From an uncultured Paracoccaceae bacterium (GTDB lineage: Bacteria > Pseudomonadota > Alphaproteobacteria > Rhodobacterales > Rhodobacteraceae), in contig CANMPD010000003.1 in the NCBI GenBank assembly GCA_947499635.1, forward strand, positions 124,001 through 188,000: 64,000 nucleotides of DNA, written 5' to 3'. Of this stretch, positions 1-8,370 are shown piece by piece. A program made the position numbers and the translations under genes. The notes beneath the pieces are model-generated. The model saw nothing but the letters and a program-made list of their open reading frames with translations. It was not told where the DNA came from and did no database searches. Numbering within the stretch: the first letter of the stretch is position 1; every line of letters starts with the position of its first letter.

Positions 1-2
1 AA

Positions 3-563
3 CCCCAGTACAATGCATCCGCAGAACTGGCGACGGCGATTGGCGATAGTGTCAAACGTATTCAAGGGGATGAGGTGCCTTTATTGACACCGTGGATCGG
101 TAAGGATGGTGTTGTCGCCGGGCGCGCTGCTGTGAATGCCCCTCCCAAAGCACCTGATGCGCCTAAGCCCGCGGCAAAACAAGCGGCTGAGGCTTCCAAA
201 GCTGAGGTCAAAAGCAGCGAGAAACCTAAAAAGAGCAAGTCGAAAGATACGCCATCGATTGAAGCCAGCGCAGAAGTCGAACCGGAAACGCTTTCAAAGC
301 CACGCGGTGGAGTTGCAGATGACCTAAAGCTTTTGAAAGGTGTTGGTCCTAAACTTGAGCAGAAGCTGAACGAGCTGGGATTCTACCACTTCGATCAGGT
401 TGCCAATTGGGGCGATGCAGAGGTGGCTTGGGTCGATAGTCGTTTGAAATTTAAGGGCCGAATTCTTCGTGATGGTTGGGTTGAGCAAGCAAAAACGCTC
501 GCCGCCGGCGAAGAGACTGAGTTTGCAAAACGGGCGAAAAAAGACGGGCTTTACGAAGACTAG
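3..563 (+). CDS. nuoE: NADH-quinone oxidoreductase subunit E, C-terminal part (5' end outside window)
   Basis: The reading frame is open from base 3, so the gene starts upstream and only its last 186 codons are present. What is seen is not the thioredoxin-like 2Fe-2S core but the tail: an Ala/Lys/Pro-rich linker, then a segment beginning LKLLKGVGPKLEQKLNELGF that matches a helix-hairpin-helix fold. Alphaproteobacterial NuoE proteins are known to carry such C-terminal extensions, and nuoF follows, which supports the assignment. NuoE belongs to the peripheral NADH-oxidising module of complex I. The role of the extension is unknown; the linker composition suggests it is flexible. Confidence 0.8.
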   Translation, partial: PQYNASAELATAIGDSVKRIQGDEVPLLTPWIGKDGVVAGRAAVNAPPKAPDAPKPAAKQAAEASKAEVKSSEKPKKSKSKDTPSIEASAEVEPETLSKPRGGVADDLKLLKGVGPKLEQKLNELGFYHFDQVANWGDAEVAWVDSRLKFKGRILRDGWVEQAKTLAAGEETEFAKRAKKDGLYED

Positions 564-635
564 AACAGATCATGGTTTAAGATCACCAATATAGGCGGCC
601 ACGTATTGTGGCGCAACGCAACTGAACAGGATCAC

Positions 636-896
636 ATGACCGCAGAACGCGACATGATATTTGCCCGTAAGGGCCGGATCACCGCAAGTGTGATTGCCGT
701 CGCCGGTATCTCCGCGATGCTTGCGCCGTGGTTGGTGCATATGATGGGCTGGCCCGTGCGGTTTGAGATACTGATCTATTTTGCGTCTTTAGCTGCATTT
801 ATCTGGGCTATGGTCAATATTTATCAACTTTGGCGGCTGCGCCAAATTGGGGCAGGTATTGATATGCCAGTCACCAAATCAAAGAACCAAAGGTAG
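636..896 (+). CDS. Small two-helix membrane protein, DUF5337-like, inside nuo operon
   Basis: An 86-aa protein from the ATG at 636, which has AGG five bases upstream; an in-frame TTG at 606 lacks such a site. A charged N-terminus is followed by two hydrophobic segments (about residues 17-39 and 44-65) and a basic tail. It sits between nuoE and nuoF, six bases before the nuoF start. I believe this is the small DUF5337 family found at this position in Rhodobacterales. The position suggests a complex I accessory or assembly role, but nothing in the sequence shows a function. Confidence 0.7.
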   Translation: MTAERDMIFARKGRITASVIAVAGISAMLAPWLVHMMGWPVRFEILIYFASLAAFIWAMVNIYQLWRLRQIGAGIDMPVTKSKNQR

Positions 897-902
897 GCAC
901 TT

Positions 903-2201
903 ATGTTGAAGGACCAAGACCGGATCTTTACCAACCTCTATGGCATGCACGAGCGAACTTTGGCTGGGGCCAAACAGCGTGGGCATTGGGATGGTACCGC
1001 GGGGCTGATTGAAAAGGGTCGTGATTGGGTCATTCAAACCATGAAAGACAGCGGTCTACGTGGCCGTGGCGGCGCAGGATTCCCGACAGGTCTTAAATGG
1101 TCTTTCATGCCAAAAGAGAGTGACGGCCGCCCTGCATATCTGGTTATCAACGCGGATGAATCTGAACCCGGCACCTGTAAAGATCGTGAAATCATGCGCC
1201 ATGATCCGCATACGCTGATCGAGGGTGCACTTATTGCGTCTTTCGCCATGAATGCTCATACGTGTTATATCTATCTGCGCGGCGAATACATCCGCGAGCG
1301 CGAGGCATTACAAACCGCGATCGACGAAGCTTATGACCAGGGATTGCTTGGAAAGAATGCCGCCGGATCTGGATGGGATTTTGATGTTTTCCTGCACCAC
1401 GGAGCTGGCGCTTATATCTGTGGCGAAGAAACGGCTTTGATCGAGAGCCTTGAGGGCAAAAAAGGCATGCCGCGTATGAAGCCTCCGTTTCCAGCGGGCG
1501 CAGGTCTTTATGGTTGCCCAACCACCGTGAACAACGTTGAATCTATTGCGGTCGTGCCAACCATTCTACGACGCGGTGCAGAATGGTTTGCCGGTTTTGG
1601 TCGCCCTAATAACGCAGGAACCAAACTGTTTGCCATCTCAGGCCACGTGCAAAACCCTTGTGTTGTCGAAGAGGCGATGTCGATCTCTTTTGAAGAGCTG
1701 ATCGAGAAACACTGCGGTGGGATCCGCGGAGGGTGGGATAATCTTTTGGCCGTTATTCCCGGGGGATCTTCGGTGCCTTGCGTGCGCGGTGAAAAAATGC
1801 GCGACGCTGTGATGGATTTTGACTACTTGCGCGGTGAACTGGGGTCAGGTCTTGGTACGGCTGCGGTGATCGTGATGGACAAGCAAACGGATATTATCAA
1901 AGCGATCTGGCGTCTGTCGAAATTTTACAAACACGAAAGTTGTGGCCAATGCACGCCGTGCCGTGAAGGTACAGGGTGGATGATGCGCGTGATGGATCGT
2001 TTGGTTAAAGGTGAGGCCGAACTAGAAGAAATTGACATGCTTTGGGATGTGACCAAGCAAGTCGAAGGACATACGATTTGCGCCCTTGGGGATGCGGCTG
2101 CTTGGCCGATCCAAGGTCTCATCCGTAATTTCCGTGAAGAAATAGAAGATCGTATTAAGGCGCAGAAAACTGGCCGCCTTGGTGCGATGGCAGCAGAATA
2201 A
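903..2201 (+). CDS. nuoF: NADH-quinone oxidoreductase subunit F (FMN and NADH binding)
   Basis: A 432-aa subunit that binds NADH and FMN and carries cluster N3; it is the electron entry point of complex I in the peripheral arm. The glycine-rich nucleotide motif [10 protein letters not shown] is at residues 54-63. The 4Fe-4S ligands are C347, C350, C353 and C393, within [11 protein letters not shown] and HTICALGD. Full length for the family. An AGGTAG stretch precedes the ATG. It is followed 15 bases later by two small genes that separate it from nuoG. Confidence 0.97.
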   Translation: MLKDQDRIFTNLYGMHERTLAGAKQRGHWDGTAGLIEKGRDWVIQTMKDSGLRGRGGAGFPTGLKWSFMPKESDGRPAYLVINADESEPGTCKDREIMRHDPHTLIEGALIASFAMNAHTCYIYLRGEYIREREALQTAIDEAYDQGLLGKNAAGSGWDFDVFLHHGAGAYICGEETALIESLEGKKGMPRMKPPFPAGAGLYGCPTTVNNVESIAVVPTILRRGAEWFAGFGRPNNAGTKLFAISGHVQNPCVVEEAMSISFEELIEKHCGGIRGGWDNLLAVIPGGSSVPCVRGEKMRDAVMDFDYLRGELGSGLGTAAVIVMDKQTDIIKAIWRLSKFYKHESCGQCTPCREGTGWMMRVMDRLVKGEAELEEIDMLWDVTKQVEGHTICALGDAAAWPIQGLIRNFREEIEDRIKAQKTGRLGAMAAE

Positions 2202-2216
2202 GGTACTTATAAAATA

Positions 2217-2573
2217 ATGACGACGCGAACTTTCATAGGTGTTTTACTGGCAGTGCTGGCCTTTGGTGGCGTGGCTTGCAGTAAGGTGAACAAAAGCCGT
2301 TTCCCAGTTTACGATGGTGTGCCGTTTCATGCCAAAGTGAAGCCTGTACATAAAAAAGTGACGTTGGCTGATTTTAGGGTGAAAGTTGCTCAGGCGAAAC
2401 GATCTCCCACAGGGGCGTATGAGGCCGCGCAGCATGCTGCAACCAGATATTGTATTGAAAAATACGGCACCTCTTCTTTTGAATGGAGTAATCTATCTAC
2501 CGACGCGGATGGTTCACCCGTTTTAACCTATGATCGTGGCAATGCGGTGTTCTTGGGGACCTGCGCGACGTGA
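2217..2573 (+). CDS. Small exported protein, function unknown, between nuoF and nuoG
   Basis: A 118-aa protein with an N-terminal hydrophobic stretch ending in GGVACSK at about residues 17-23. This could be a lipoprotein signal with Cys21 as the lipidated residue, but the -3 position is Gly, so the lipobox is imperfect. The mature part has two more cysteines (in RYCIEKY and LGTCAT) that could form a periplasmic disulfide. I do not recognise the family. Its stop overlaps the next start (GTGA), so the two are translationally coupled inside the nuo operon. Confidence 0.6.
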   Translation: MTTRTFIGVLLAVLAFGGVACSKVNKSRFPVYDGVPFHAKVKPVHKKVTLADFRVKVAQAKRSPTGAYEAAQHAATRYCIEKYGTSSFEWSNLSTDADGSPVLTYDRGNAVFLGTCAT

Positions 2574-3004
2574 TAACGATTGGTGCATATCCTTTGGCAT
2601 GTGGCATCTGCGCCGCGGTCTTCACACTTAGTGCGACCATATGTGCGGCTGCGCGGGATACGAAACTGCCATTACGGGATGTCACTCAAATCGAGAATCC
2701 ACTTTTTGCCATTGCAGTGGCCAAAGAGGTTGCCGACGTTTGCGACACTTTGGCGGCGCGCACGATAAAGGGGCTAAGCCAGCTATACGCGTTGCGAACG
2801 AAAGCAAACCAGTTGGGATATTCGGACACGGAAATTCGCGCCTATATCGGATCCGATTCTGAAAAAGCGCGGATGCGTAAAAAAGGCGAAACGCTTCTAC
2901 GCCAGAATGGCGTTGACCTACAATCTCCAGATAGCTTCTGCGCGTATGGCCGTGCGGAAATCCAGAAAAACAGCGCGATCGGCGTGTTATTGAGGGTGAA
3001 ATAG
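2570..3004 (+). CDS. Small exported protein, DUF5333-like, between nuoF and nuoG
   Basis: A 144-aa protein starting at a GTG that overlaps the preceding stop codon. The first 28 residues are hydrophobic and end in CAAARD, consistent with a Sec signal peptide and signal peptidase I cleavage after Ala. The mature part is helical and charged, with two cysteines (VADVCDTL, DSFCAYGR). It resembles the DUF5333 family, which I recall from Rhodobacterales nuo operons; this is a recollection, not a search. It ends three bases before nuoG. A periplasmic role near complex I is inferred from position only. Confidence 0.6.
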   Translation: MITIGAYPLACGICAAVFTLSATICAAARDTKLPLRDVTQIENPLFAIAVAKEVADVCDTLAARTIKGLSQLYALRTKANQLGYSDTEIRAYIGSDSEKARMRKKGETLLRQNGVDLQSPDSFCAYGRAEIQKNSAIGVLLRVK

Positions 3005-3007
3005 ACC

Positions 3008-5041
3008 ATGTCTGACCTCCGCAAGATCAACATCGACGGAAACGAGATCGAAGTGGATGGGGCAATGACCCTGATCCAAGCCTGTGAGGAAGCAGGGGTC
3101 GAAATCCCGCGGTTTTGCTACCACGAACGTTTGTCTATCGCAGGCAATTGTCGCATGTGTCTGGTCGAGGTCGTCGGCGGCCCACCAAAACCAACAGCAT
3201 CTTGCGCGATGCAGGTCCGCGATTTACGTCCGGGCCCGGAAGGTCAAGCTCCGAATGTAAAAACCAACTCGCCGATGGTTAAAAAAGCGCGTGAAGGTGT
3301 GATGGAGTTTCTGCTCATCAACCATCCGCTTGACTGCCCGATCTGTGATCAAGGTGGCGAATGTGATTTGCAAGACCAGGCCATGGCCTATGGTGTTGCA
3401 GGGTCTCGGTTTAAAGAAAACAAACGCGCGGTTGATGATCTGAACTTGGGGCCATTGGTCGCGACAACAATGACCCGTTGTATCAGTTGCACGCGTTGTG
3501 TGCGTTTCACCACCGAGGTTGCGGGCATTTCCCAGATGGGCCAGACGGGGCGAGGTGAAGATGCGGAAATCACGTCTTATTTGAATGAGACACTGGACAG
3601 CAACCTGCAGGGCAACATCATTGATCTCTGCCCAGTAGGCGCATTAACGTCGAAACCCTACGCTTTTACGGCCCGCCCATGGGAGCTGAGCAAAACGGAA
3701 ACCATCGATGTGATGGACGCGCTTGGCTCAAACATTCGAGTTGACACCAAGGGGCGCGAAGTCATGCGCATCTTGCCGCGCAACCATGACGGCGTGAACG
3801 AGGAATGGATTTCGGATAAGACGCGTTTTGTCTGGGATGGCCTGCGGCGCCAACGTCTAGATCGTCCTTATCTGCGTGAAAATGGCAAACTACGTCCCGC
3901 ATCCTGGCCCGAAGCTTTGACCAAAGTTGCAGACGTTATGAAGGATAAGAAAGTCTGCGGTTTGATTGGCGACCTTGTCTCAGTCGAAGCGGCATTTGCG
4001 CTCAAGCATCTCATAGAGGGGCAGGGGGGCAATGTTGAATGTCGGACTGATAATGCGCGTTTACCCATCGGTGATCGTGCAGGCTATGTTGGCACTGCAA
4101 CGATTGATGACATCGATGGCGCCAAGTTCATTCAATTAATCGGCACGAACCCACGTGATGAGGCTCCGGTGCTGAATGCACGTATTCGCAAAGCATGGCT
4201 GAACGGTGCTGAAGTTGACCTGATTGGTCAGTCCGTTGATTTGACATATGAATATACATACTCTGGCTCTGACCGGGCCGCGCTTGATGAACTGTTAAAG
4301 AAGAAACATGAAGCGGTGTTTGATGTCCCATCGGTGATTGTTGTGGGTCAGGCTGCGCTGCGCGAAGCGGATGGTTTGGCTGTCTTGGCCGCAGCACAAA
4401 AACTGGCGACACAGACCCAGAGCAAATTAATGGTTCTACACACGGCTGCTGCCCGGGTTGGGGCGATGGATGTTGGGGCCGTGACAAACGGAGGTATGGC
4501 GGTTGCAATCGACGGAGCCGATGTGATCTATAACCTCGGCGCAGATGAGGTCGACATCGATGCCGGTGCTTTTGTTATTTATCAAGGCAGCCACGGGGAT
4601 CGTGGCGCGCATCGCGCGGATGTGATCTTGCCAGCTGCGGCTTACACCGAAGAAAATGGGCTTTTCGTGAATACCGAGGGCCGCCCTCAACTGGCGATGC
4701 GCGCGGGGTTTGCACCGGGTGAGGCCAAGGAAAACTGGGCGATCTTACGTGCGCTTTCTGCAGAGTTAGAGGCGACTTTGCCCTATGACAGCCTTGCACA
4801 ATTACGTCAGGCGCTTGTCAAAGCTGTACCGCACCTGGGTAAAATCGATCAAGTGGTCGAAAATACAAGACCTGAAGCGACAGGCGATAACGTTGTTGCG
4901 GAGCCTTTAGGCAAGGCTGACTTCTTGCCCGCAATCAAAGACTTCTATCTGACCAACCCAATCGCACGGGCGTCGCAATTGATGGCAGAGCTTTCCGCGC
5001 AGGCCAAGTCACGCGGCCAAACACAGATGGCGGCCGAGTGA
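3008..5041 (+). CDS. nuoG: NADH-quinone oxidoreductase subunit G (iron-sulfur subunit)
   Basis: A 677-aa subunit of the peripheral arm that relays electrons from NuoF. All expected cluster ligands are visible: 2Fe-2S at C37, C48, C51, C66; the His-coordinated 4Fe-4S at H106, C110, C113, C119; and a further 4Fe-4S at C158, C161, C164, C208. The rest is the molybdopterin-oxidoreductase-like domain, here catalytically inert. The length fits the short alphaproteobacterial/mitochondrial type. The stop overlaps the following start. Confidence 0.97.
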   Translation: MSDLRKINIDGNEIEVDGAMTLIQACEEAGVEIPRFCYHERLSIAGNCRMCLVEVVGGPPKPTASCAMQVRDLRPGPEGQAPNVKTNSPMVKKAREGVMEFLLINHPLDCPICDQGGECDLQDQAMAYGVAGSRFKENKRAVDDLNLGPLVATTMTRCISCTRCVRFTTEVAGISQMGQTGRGEDAEITSYLNETLDSNLQGNIIDLCPVGALTSKPYAFTARPWELSKTETIDVMDALGSNIRVDTKGREVMRILPRNHDGVNEEWISDKTRFVWDGLRRQRLDRPYLRENGKLRPASWPEALTKVADVMKDKKVCGLIGDLVSVEAAFALKHLIEGQGGNVECRTDNARLPIGDRAGYVGTATIDDIDGAKFIQLIGTNPRDEAPVLNARIRKAWLNGAEVDLIGQSVDLTYEYTYSGSDRAALDELLKKKHEAVFDVPSVIVVGQAALREADGLAVLAAAQKLATQTQSKLMVLHTAAARVGAMDVGAVTNGGMAVAIDGADVIYNLGADEVDIDAGAFVIYQGSHGDRGAHRADVILPAAAYTEENGLFVNTEGRPQLAMRAGFAPGEAKENWAILRALSAELEATLPYDSLAQLRQALVKAVPHLGKIDQVVENTRPEATGDNVVAEPLGKADFLPAIKDFYLTNPIARASQLMAELSAQAKSRGQTQMAAE

Positions 5042-5421
5042 TCCGCGCCGCACTCATATCCTGTGTTGCCCTTGCAGGGTGCAATGATGCAGCAGCTGTA
5101 CAGCGTGCCGCTACGCCGGATTACCTTGGCGTAGATACGCGGTTGCTTGATGGTGATCTGGTCCAATTCGAGGTTTCGATTGGTGGCGCGGCATTGCCAG
5201 ATCAATTGGACGCCTATGCGGATTGTGCGGCGGCGCAATACGCATTGATCCGGGGCTATGGATTTGCCCGTCACGTACGCACGAATTTGAAACAAAATGG
5301 TGATACGTCAACCGCAGATGCGGTTTACACGATTTCACCTTCGCTGCCGCGCGGTTTGCGCACCATCGACGCTGAGGTCGTGGTCGCAAATTGCAAAGCT
5401 AATGCAATACCCACGGTGTGA
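5038..5421 (+). CDS. Putative lipoprotein, function unknown, between nuoG and nuoH
   Basis: A 127-aa protein starting at a GTG that overlaps the nuoG stop (GTGA). The N-terminus is a short hydrophobic signal ending in a good lipobox, ALAGC, with Cys14 or Cys15 as the lipidated residue. The mature part is short, with three further cysteines including DCAAAQ and VANCKAN. No family is recognised. With the two small exported proteins before nuoG, it makes a third secreted product encoded inside the complex I operon. Six bases separate it from nuoH. Confidence 0.6.
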   Translation: MIRAALISCVALAGCNDAAAVQRAATPDYLGVDTRLLDGDLVQFEVSIGGAALPDQLDAYADCAAAQYALIRGYGFARHVRTNLKQNGDTSTADAVYTISPSLPRGLRTIDAEVVVANCKANAIPTV

Positions 5422-5427
5422 GGACCT

Positions 5428-6465
5428 ATGGCTGACTTCTTTAACACCCCAGGCGGCATCGCGCTGATCATCTTAGCTCAAGTTTTGGCTGTCGTCGCTT
5501 TTGTGATGATCTCGTTGTTATTTCTTGTTTACGGCGACCGTAAAATCTGGGCCGCCGTACAAATGCGGCGCGGCCCCAACGTGGTTGGTATTTTTGGCCT
5601 GCTGCAAACCGTGGCGGATGCACTTAAGTATATCGTCAAAGAGGTTGTGATCCCTGCAGGCTCTGACAAGGCAGTGTTCATTCTCGCGCCAATCACATCC
5701 TTTGTGTTGGCAATGATCGCTTGGGCGGTCATTCCGTTCAGCGATACTTGGGTCCTGAGCGATATTAACGTCGCGATCCTTTATGTTTTCGCGGTGTCCT
5801 CGCTTGAGGTTTATGGCGTTATCATGGGGGGATGGGCATCAAACTCAAAATACCCATTCCTCGGATCGCTACGTTCTGCGGCACAAATGATCTCTTATGA
5901 GGTGTCGATCGGTCTGATCATCATTGGTGTGATCTTATCGACAGGGTCGATGAACTTTGGGGATGTCGTTCGCGCACAAGATGGTCATGCGGGTTTGTTC
6001 AACTGGTACTGGTTGCCGCATTTCCCGATGGTGTTTTTATTCTTTATTTCGTGCCTAGCGGAAACCAACCGCCCGCCATTTGACCTGCCCGAAGCAGAGT
6101 CTGAACTGGTTGCTGGTTATCAGGTTGAGTACTCTTCCACACCATTCTTGTTGTTCATGGCTGGCGAATACATCGCAATTTTCTTGATGTGTGCACTTAC
6201 AAGCTTGCTGTTCTTTGGAGGTTGGTTATCGCCAGTTCCATTCTTGCCGGACAGTCCTCTATGGATGGTCGCCAAAATGGCGTTCTTCTTCTTCCTTTTC
6301 GCGATGGTTAAAGCCATCACGCCACGCTACCGTTATGATCAATTGATGCGCCTAGGTTGGAAAGTTTTTCTGCCAATGTCGTTGATTTGGGTGGTTTTCG
6401 TGGCCTTTGCTGCACGTTTCGATTGGTTCTGGGGGGCATTCGCCCGCTGGAGCACAGGAGGCTGA
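5428..6465 (+). CDS. nuoH: NADH-quinone oxidoreductase subunit H
   Basis: A 345-aa integral membrane subunit with about eight transmembrane helices that forms the quinone-entry side of the membrane arm. Typical family stretches are visible: the [17 protein letters not shown] loop near the N-terminus, [19 protein letters not shown] in the conserved acidic loop, and [14 protein letters not shown] near the C-terminus. Full length. Its stop is one base before the nuoI start codon, so translation is probably coupled. Confidence 0.97.
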   Translation: MADFFNTPGGIALIILAQVLAVVAFVMISLLFLVYGDRKIWAAVQMRRGPNVVGIFGLLQTVADALKYIVKEVVIPAGSDKAVFILAPITSFVLAMIAWAVIPFSDTWVLSDINVAILYVFAVSSLEVYGVIMGGWASNSKYPFLGSLRSAAQMISYEVSIGLIIIGVILSTGSMNFGDVVRAQDGHAGLFNWYWLPHFPMVFLFFISCLAETNRPPFDLPEAESELVAGYQVEYSSTPFLLFMAGEYIAIFLMCALTSLLFFGGWLSPVPFLPDSPLWMVAKMAFFFFLFAMVKAITPRYRYDQLMRLGWKVFLPMSLIWVVFVAFAARFDWFWGAFARWSTGG

Positions 6466-6466
6466 T

Positions 6467-6961
6467 ATGACCCAAATCGATTATACCCGCGCCGCCAAAT
6501 ATTTCCTGTTACAGGATGTCTGGGTTGGTTTTAAATTGGGGCTCAAATACTTTTTTGCGCCCAAGGCGACGTTAAACTACCCACATGAAAAGGGGCCGCT
6601 AAGTCCGCGTTTTCGAGGGGAACACGCCCTGCGCCGATACCCCAACGGCGAAGAGCGCTGCATCGCGTGTAAGCTTTGCGAAGCGGTATGCCCGGCCCAA
6701 GCAATCACTATTGATGCTGAACCACGCGAAGATGGGAGCCGCCGCACCACACGCTATGACATAGATATGACCAAGTGCATTTACTGTGGCTTTTGCCAAG
6801 AAGCATGTCCGGTGGATGCGATTGTGGAGGGGCCAAATTTTGAATTCGCCACCGAAACCAGAGAAGAACTGTTCTACGATAAGGACAAACTTCTTTCAAA
6901 TGGCGAACGTTGGGAAGCTGAAATCGCGCGTAACCTTGAGTTGGATGCACCTTACAGATGA
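6467..6961 (+). CDS. nuoI: NADH-quinone oxidoreductase subunit I (two 4Fe-4S ferredoxin subunit)
   Basis: A 164-aa subunit from the ATG at 6467, which is preceded by an AGGAGG stretch inside the end of nuoH. An in-frame upstream start at 6407 would overlap nuoH and is unlikely. Two CxxCxxCxxxC motifs bind clusters N6a and N6b: C65/C68/C71/C75 and C104/C107/C110/C114, with the closing CP in each. It passes electrons towards the quinone site. The last codon overlaps the next gene (ATGA). Confidence 0.97.
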   Translation: MTQIDYTRAAKYFLLQDVWVGFKLGLKYFFAPKATLNYPHEKGPLSPRFRGEHALRRYPNGEERCIACKLCEAVCPAQAITIDAEPREDGSRRTTRYDIDMTKCIYCGFCQEACPVDAIVEGPNFEFATETREELFYDKDKLLSNGERWEAEIARNLELDAPYR

Positions 6962-7365
6962 CGGACACGCCGAACCCATTTGAAGCTATGCTTGCTCAGG
7001 CACAGGAGATGGCCAAGGCTATGAACCCGGCCCTCGAGAGTTTTTCGCCTAAAGGGTTTGAAGCGCTTTGGCCGACGCTCCCTAAGGACATTATGGAGAT
7101 GATGTTCGGGAACGCCCTTAACAAAGAAGGGTTGGATGCCAAAACACGCCTATTGTTGACCTTAGCAGGACTGACGATGCAAGGCGCGCAGGCCGACAGT
7201 GCTGTGCGTCAAACTGTGCGACACGCTGTTGAGGCGGGCGCTAAGAAACAAGAGATCGTTGAAACGATTGGATTGATGGCAGCTTTTGCCGGCATTCCTG
7301 CCATGACCCGCGCGCTAGAAATTGCACAAGAGGTTATGGATAATACTGAGGAAAACGAGACATGA
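6958..7365 (+). CDS. Carboxymuconolactone decarboxylase-family protein inside nuo operon
   Basis: A 135-aa all-helical protein of the CMD/AhpD fold. The core [19 protein letters not shown] and [22 protein letters not shown] match the family. There is no cysteine at all, so the CxxC peroxidase chemistry of AhpD is not possible; it is closer to the decarboxylase or orphan branch. It overlaps nuoI by four bases upstream and nuoJ by four bases downstream, so expression is tied to complex I. The true substrate or binding partner is unknown; an assembly or scaffold role is only a guess. Confidence 0.75.
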   Translation: MTDTPNPFEAMLAQAQEMAKAMNPALESFSPKGFEALWPTLPKDIMEMMFGNALNKEGLDAKTRLLLTLAGLTMQGAQADSAVRQTVRHAVEAGAKKQEIVETIGLMAAFAGIPAMTRALEIAQEVMDNTEENET

Positions 7366-7964
7366 TCGTATTTGCCTTCTACCTCTTTGCCATCAGTGCC
7401 GTCTGCGGCGGGTTGTTTACGGTGATAAGCCGGCAACCTGTTCATTCGGTTTTATGGTTGATCCTAGCTTTTCTGTCATCCGCAGGTTTGTTTGTTCTGC
7501 TGGGCGCAGAGTTTGTCGCGATGTTGCTGATCATCGTCTATGTCGGAGCTGTAGCGGTTCTATTCCTTTTCGTGGTGATGATGCTCGATGTCGATTTCGC
7601 CGAGCTAAAGGCCGAAATGGCGAGATACATGCCGCTGGCGCTGTTGATTGGCCTCGTTTTGTTGATGCAATTCGTCATAGCCTATGGCGCGTGGGAAAGT
7701 GCCGCTGGGGCTGTCGACAATCTGTTGAATCCAACGCCAACGGACATTCATAACACTGAGGCGCTGAGCCTTATTCTATATGATCAGTATTTCCTTTTGT
7801 TCCAGCTTGCAGGTCTCATTCTTTTGGTGGCAATGATCGGTGCGATCGTCCTGACATTACGGCACCGTACGGATGTCAAACGCCAGAATATTTTGGCTCA
7901 GATGTATCGTGATCCTGCCAAAGCGATGGAGCTGAAGGATATCAAACCAGGGCAGGGGTTGTGA
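7362..7964 (+). CDS. nuoJ: NADH-quinone oxidoreductase subunit J
   Basis: A 200-aa membrane subunit with five predicted transmembrane helices. The characteristic [20 protein letters not shown] stretch in the third helix, including the conserved pi-bulge region, is present at about residues 47-66. The length fits the family. It starts inside the preceding CMD-family gene (ATGA overlap). Its TGA shares a base with the ATG of the microprotein gene that follows. Confidence 0.96.
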   Translation: MIVFAFYLFAISAVCGGLFTVISRQPVHSVLWLILAFLSSAGLFVLLGAEFVAMLLIIVYVGAVAVLFLFVVMMLDVDFAELKAEMARYMPLALLIGLVLLMQFVIAYGAWESAAGAVDNLLNPTPTDIHNTEALSLILYDQYFLLFQLAGLILLVAMIGAIVLTLRHRTDVKRQNILAQMYRDPAKAMELKDIKPGQGL

Positions 7965-8062
7965 TGGATTTCGCGAGTTGGGTTGCGATTGCCATCGCTA
8001 TCGCGGCGGCTGTGTACGGCGGTCTAAAGTCGAAAAAATCCAAAGATGAGGGCAAGCAATGA
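7964..8062 (+). CDS. 32-aa single-helix membrane microprotein between nuoJ and nuoK
   Basis: A short open frame encodes 32 residues: MDFASW, an Ala/Ile-rich hydrophobic segment of about 14 residues, then a lysine-rich tail ([11 protein letters not shown]). The ATG shares its A with the nuoJ stop, and its own TGA overlaps the nuoK ATG (ATGA). An AGGGG precedes it, and GAGGG near its 3' end can serve nuoK. If it were not translated, nuoJ and nuoK would be separated by a 94-base gap in an operon whose genes otherwise overlap or nearly touch. It is probably a small membrane protein of complex I or its assembly. Confidence 0.75.
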   Translation: MDFASWVAIAIAIAAAVYGGLKSKKSKDEGKQ

Positions 8063-8364
8063 TCGGACTGACTCATTATCTTACCGTGGCGGCGATGCTG
8101 TTTGTGATTGGCATCTTTGGCCTATTTCTGAATCGAAAAAACGTCATCATCCTGTTGATGAGCATTGAATTGATGCTTTTGGCAGTGAACATCAATCTTG
8201 TGGCCTTTTCCAGCTATCTCGGTGATCTGACAGGACAGGTATTTACACTGTTTGTCTTAACCGTGGCAGCGGCTGAGGCTGCGATTGGTTTGGCGATTTT
8301 GGTTTGTTTCTTCCGAAACCGCGGCACCATCGCGGTCGAAGATATCAACGTTATGAAGGGTTAA
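8059..8364 (+). CDS. nuoK: NADH-quinone oxidoreductase subunit K
   Basis: A 101-aa membrane subunit with three transmembrane helices (MrpC-like). The conserved membrane glutamates lie in [17 protein letters not shown] and [15 protein letters not shown], which are typical for NuoK and take part in proton translocation. Full length. The start overlaps the microprotein stop by four bases; nuoL starts six bases after its stop. Confidence 0.97.
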   Translation: MIGLTHYLTVAAMLFVIGIFGLFLNRKNVIILLMSIELMLLAVNINLVAFSSYLGDLTGQVFTLFVLTVAAAEAAIGLAILVCFFRNRGTIAVEDINVMKG

Positions 8365-8370
8365 GCGCGA

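Noticed and set aside
1231-1521. Long minus-strand frame inside nuoF
   Set aside because: It is the complementary shadow of a strongly conserved gene, has no ribosome binding site and no recognisable motif.
4128-4508. 126-codon minus-strand frame inside nuoG
   Set aside because: It lies antisense to a complete nuoG; its Pro/Gln/Ser-rich product resembles no family.
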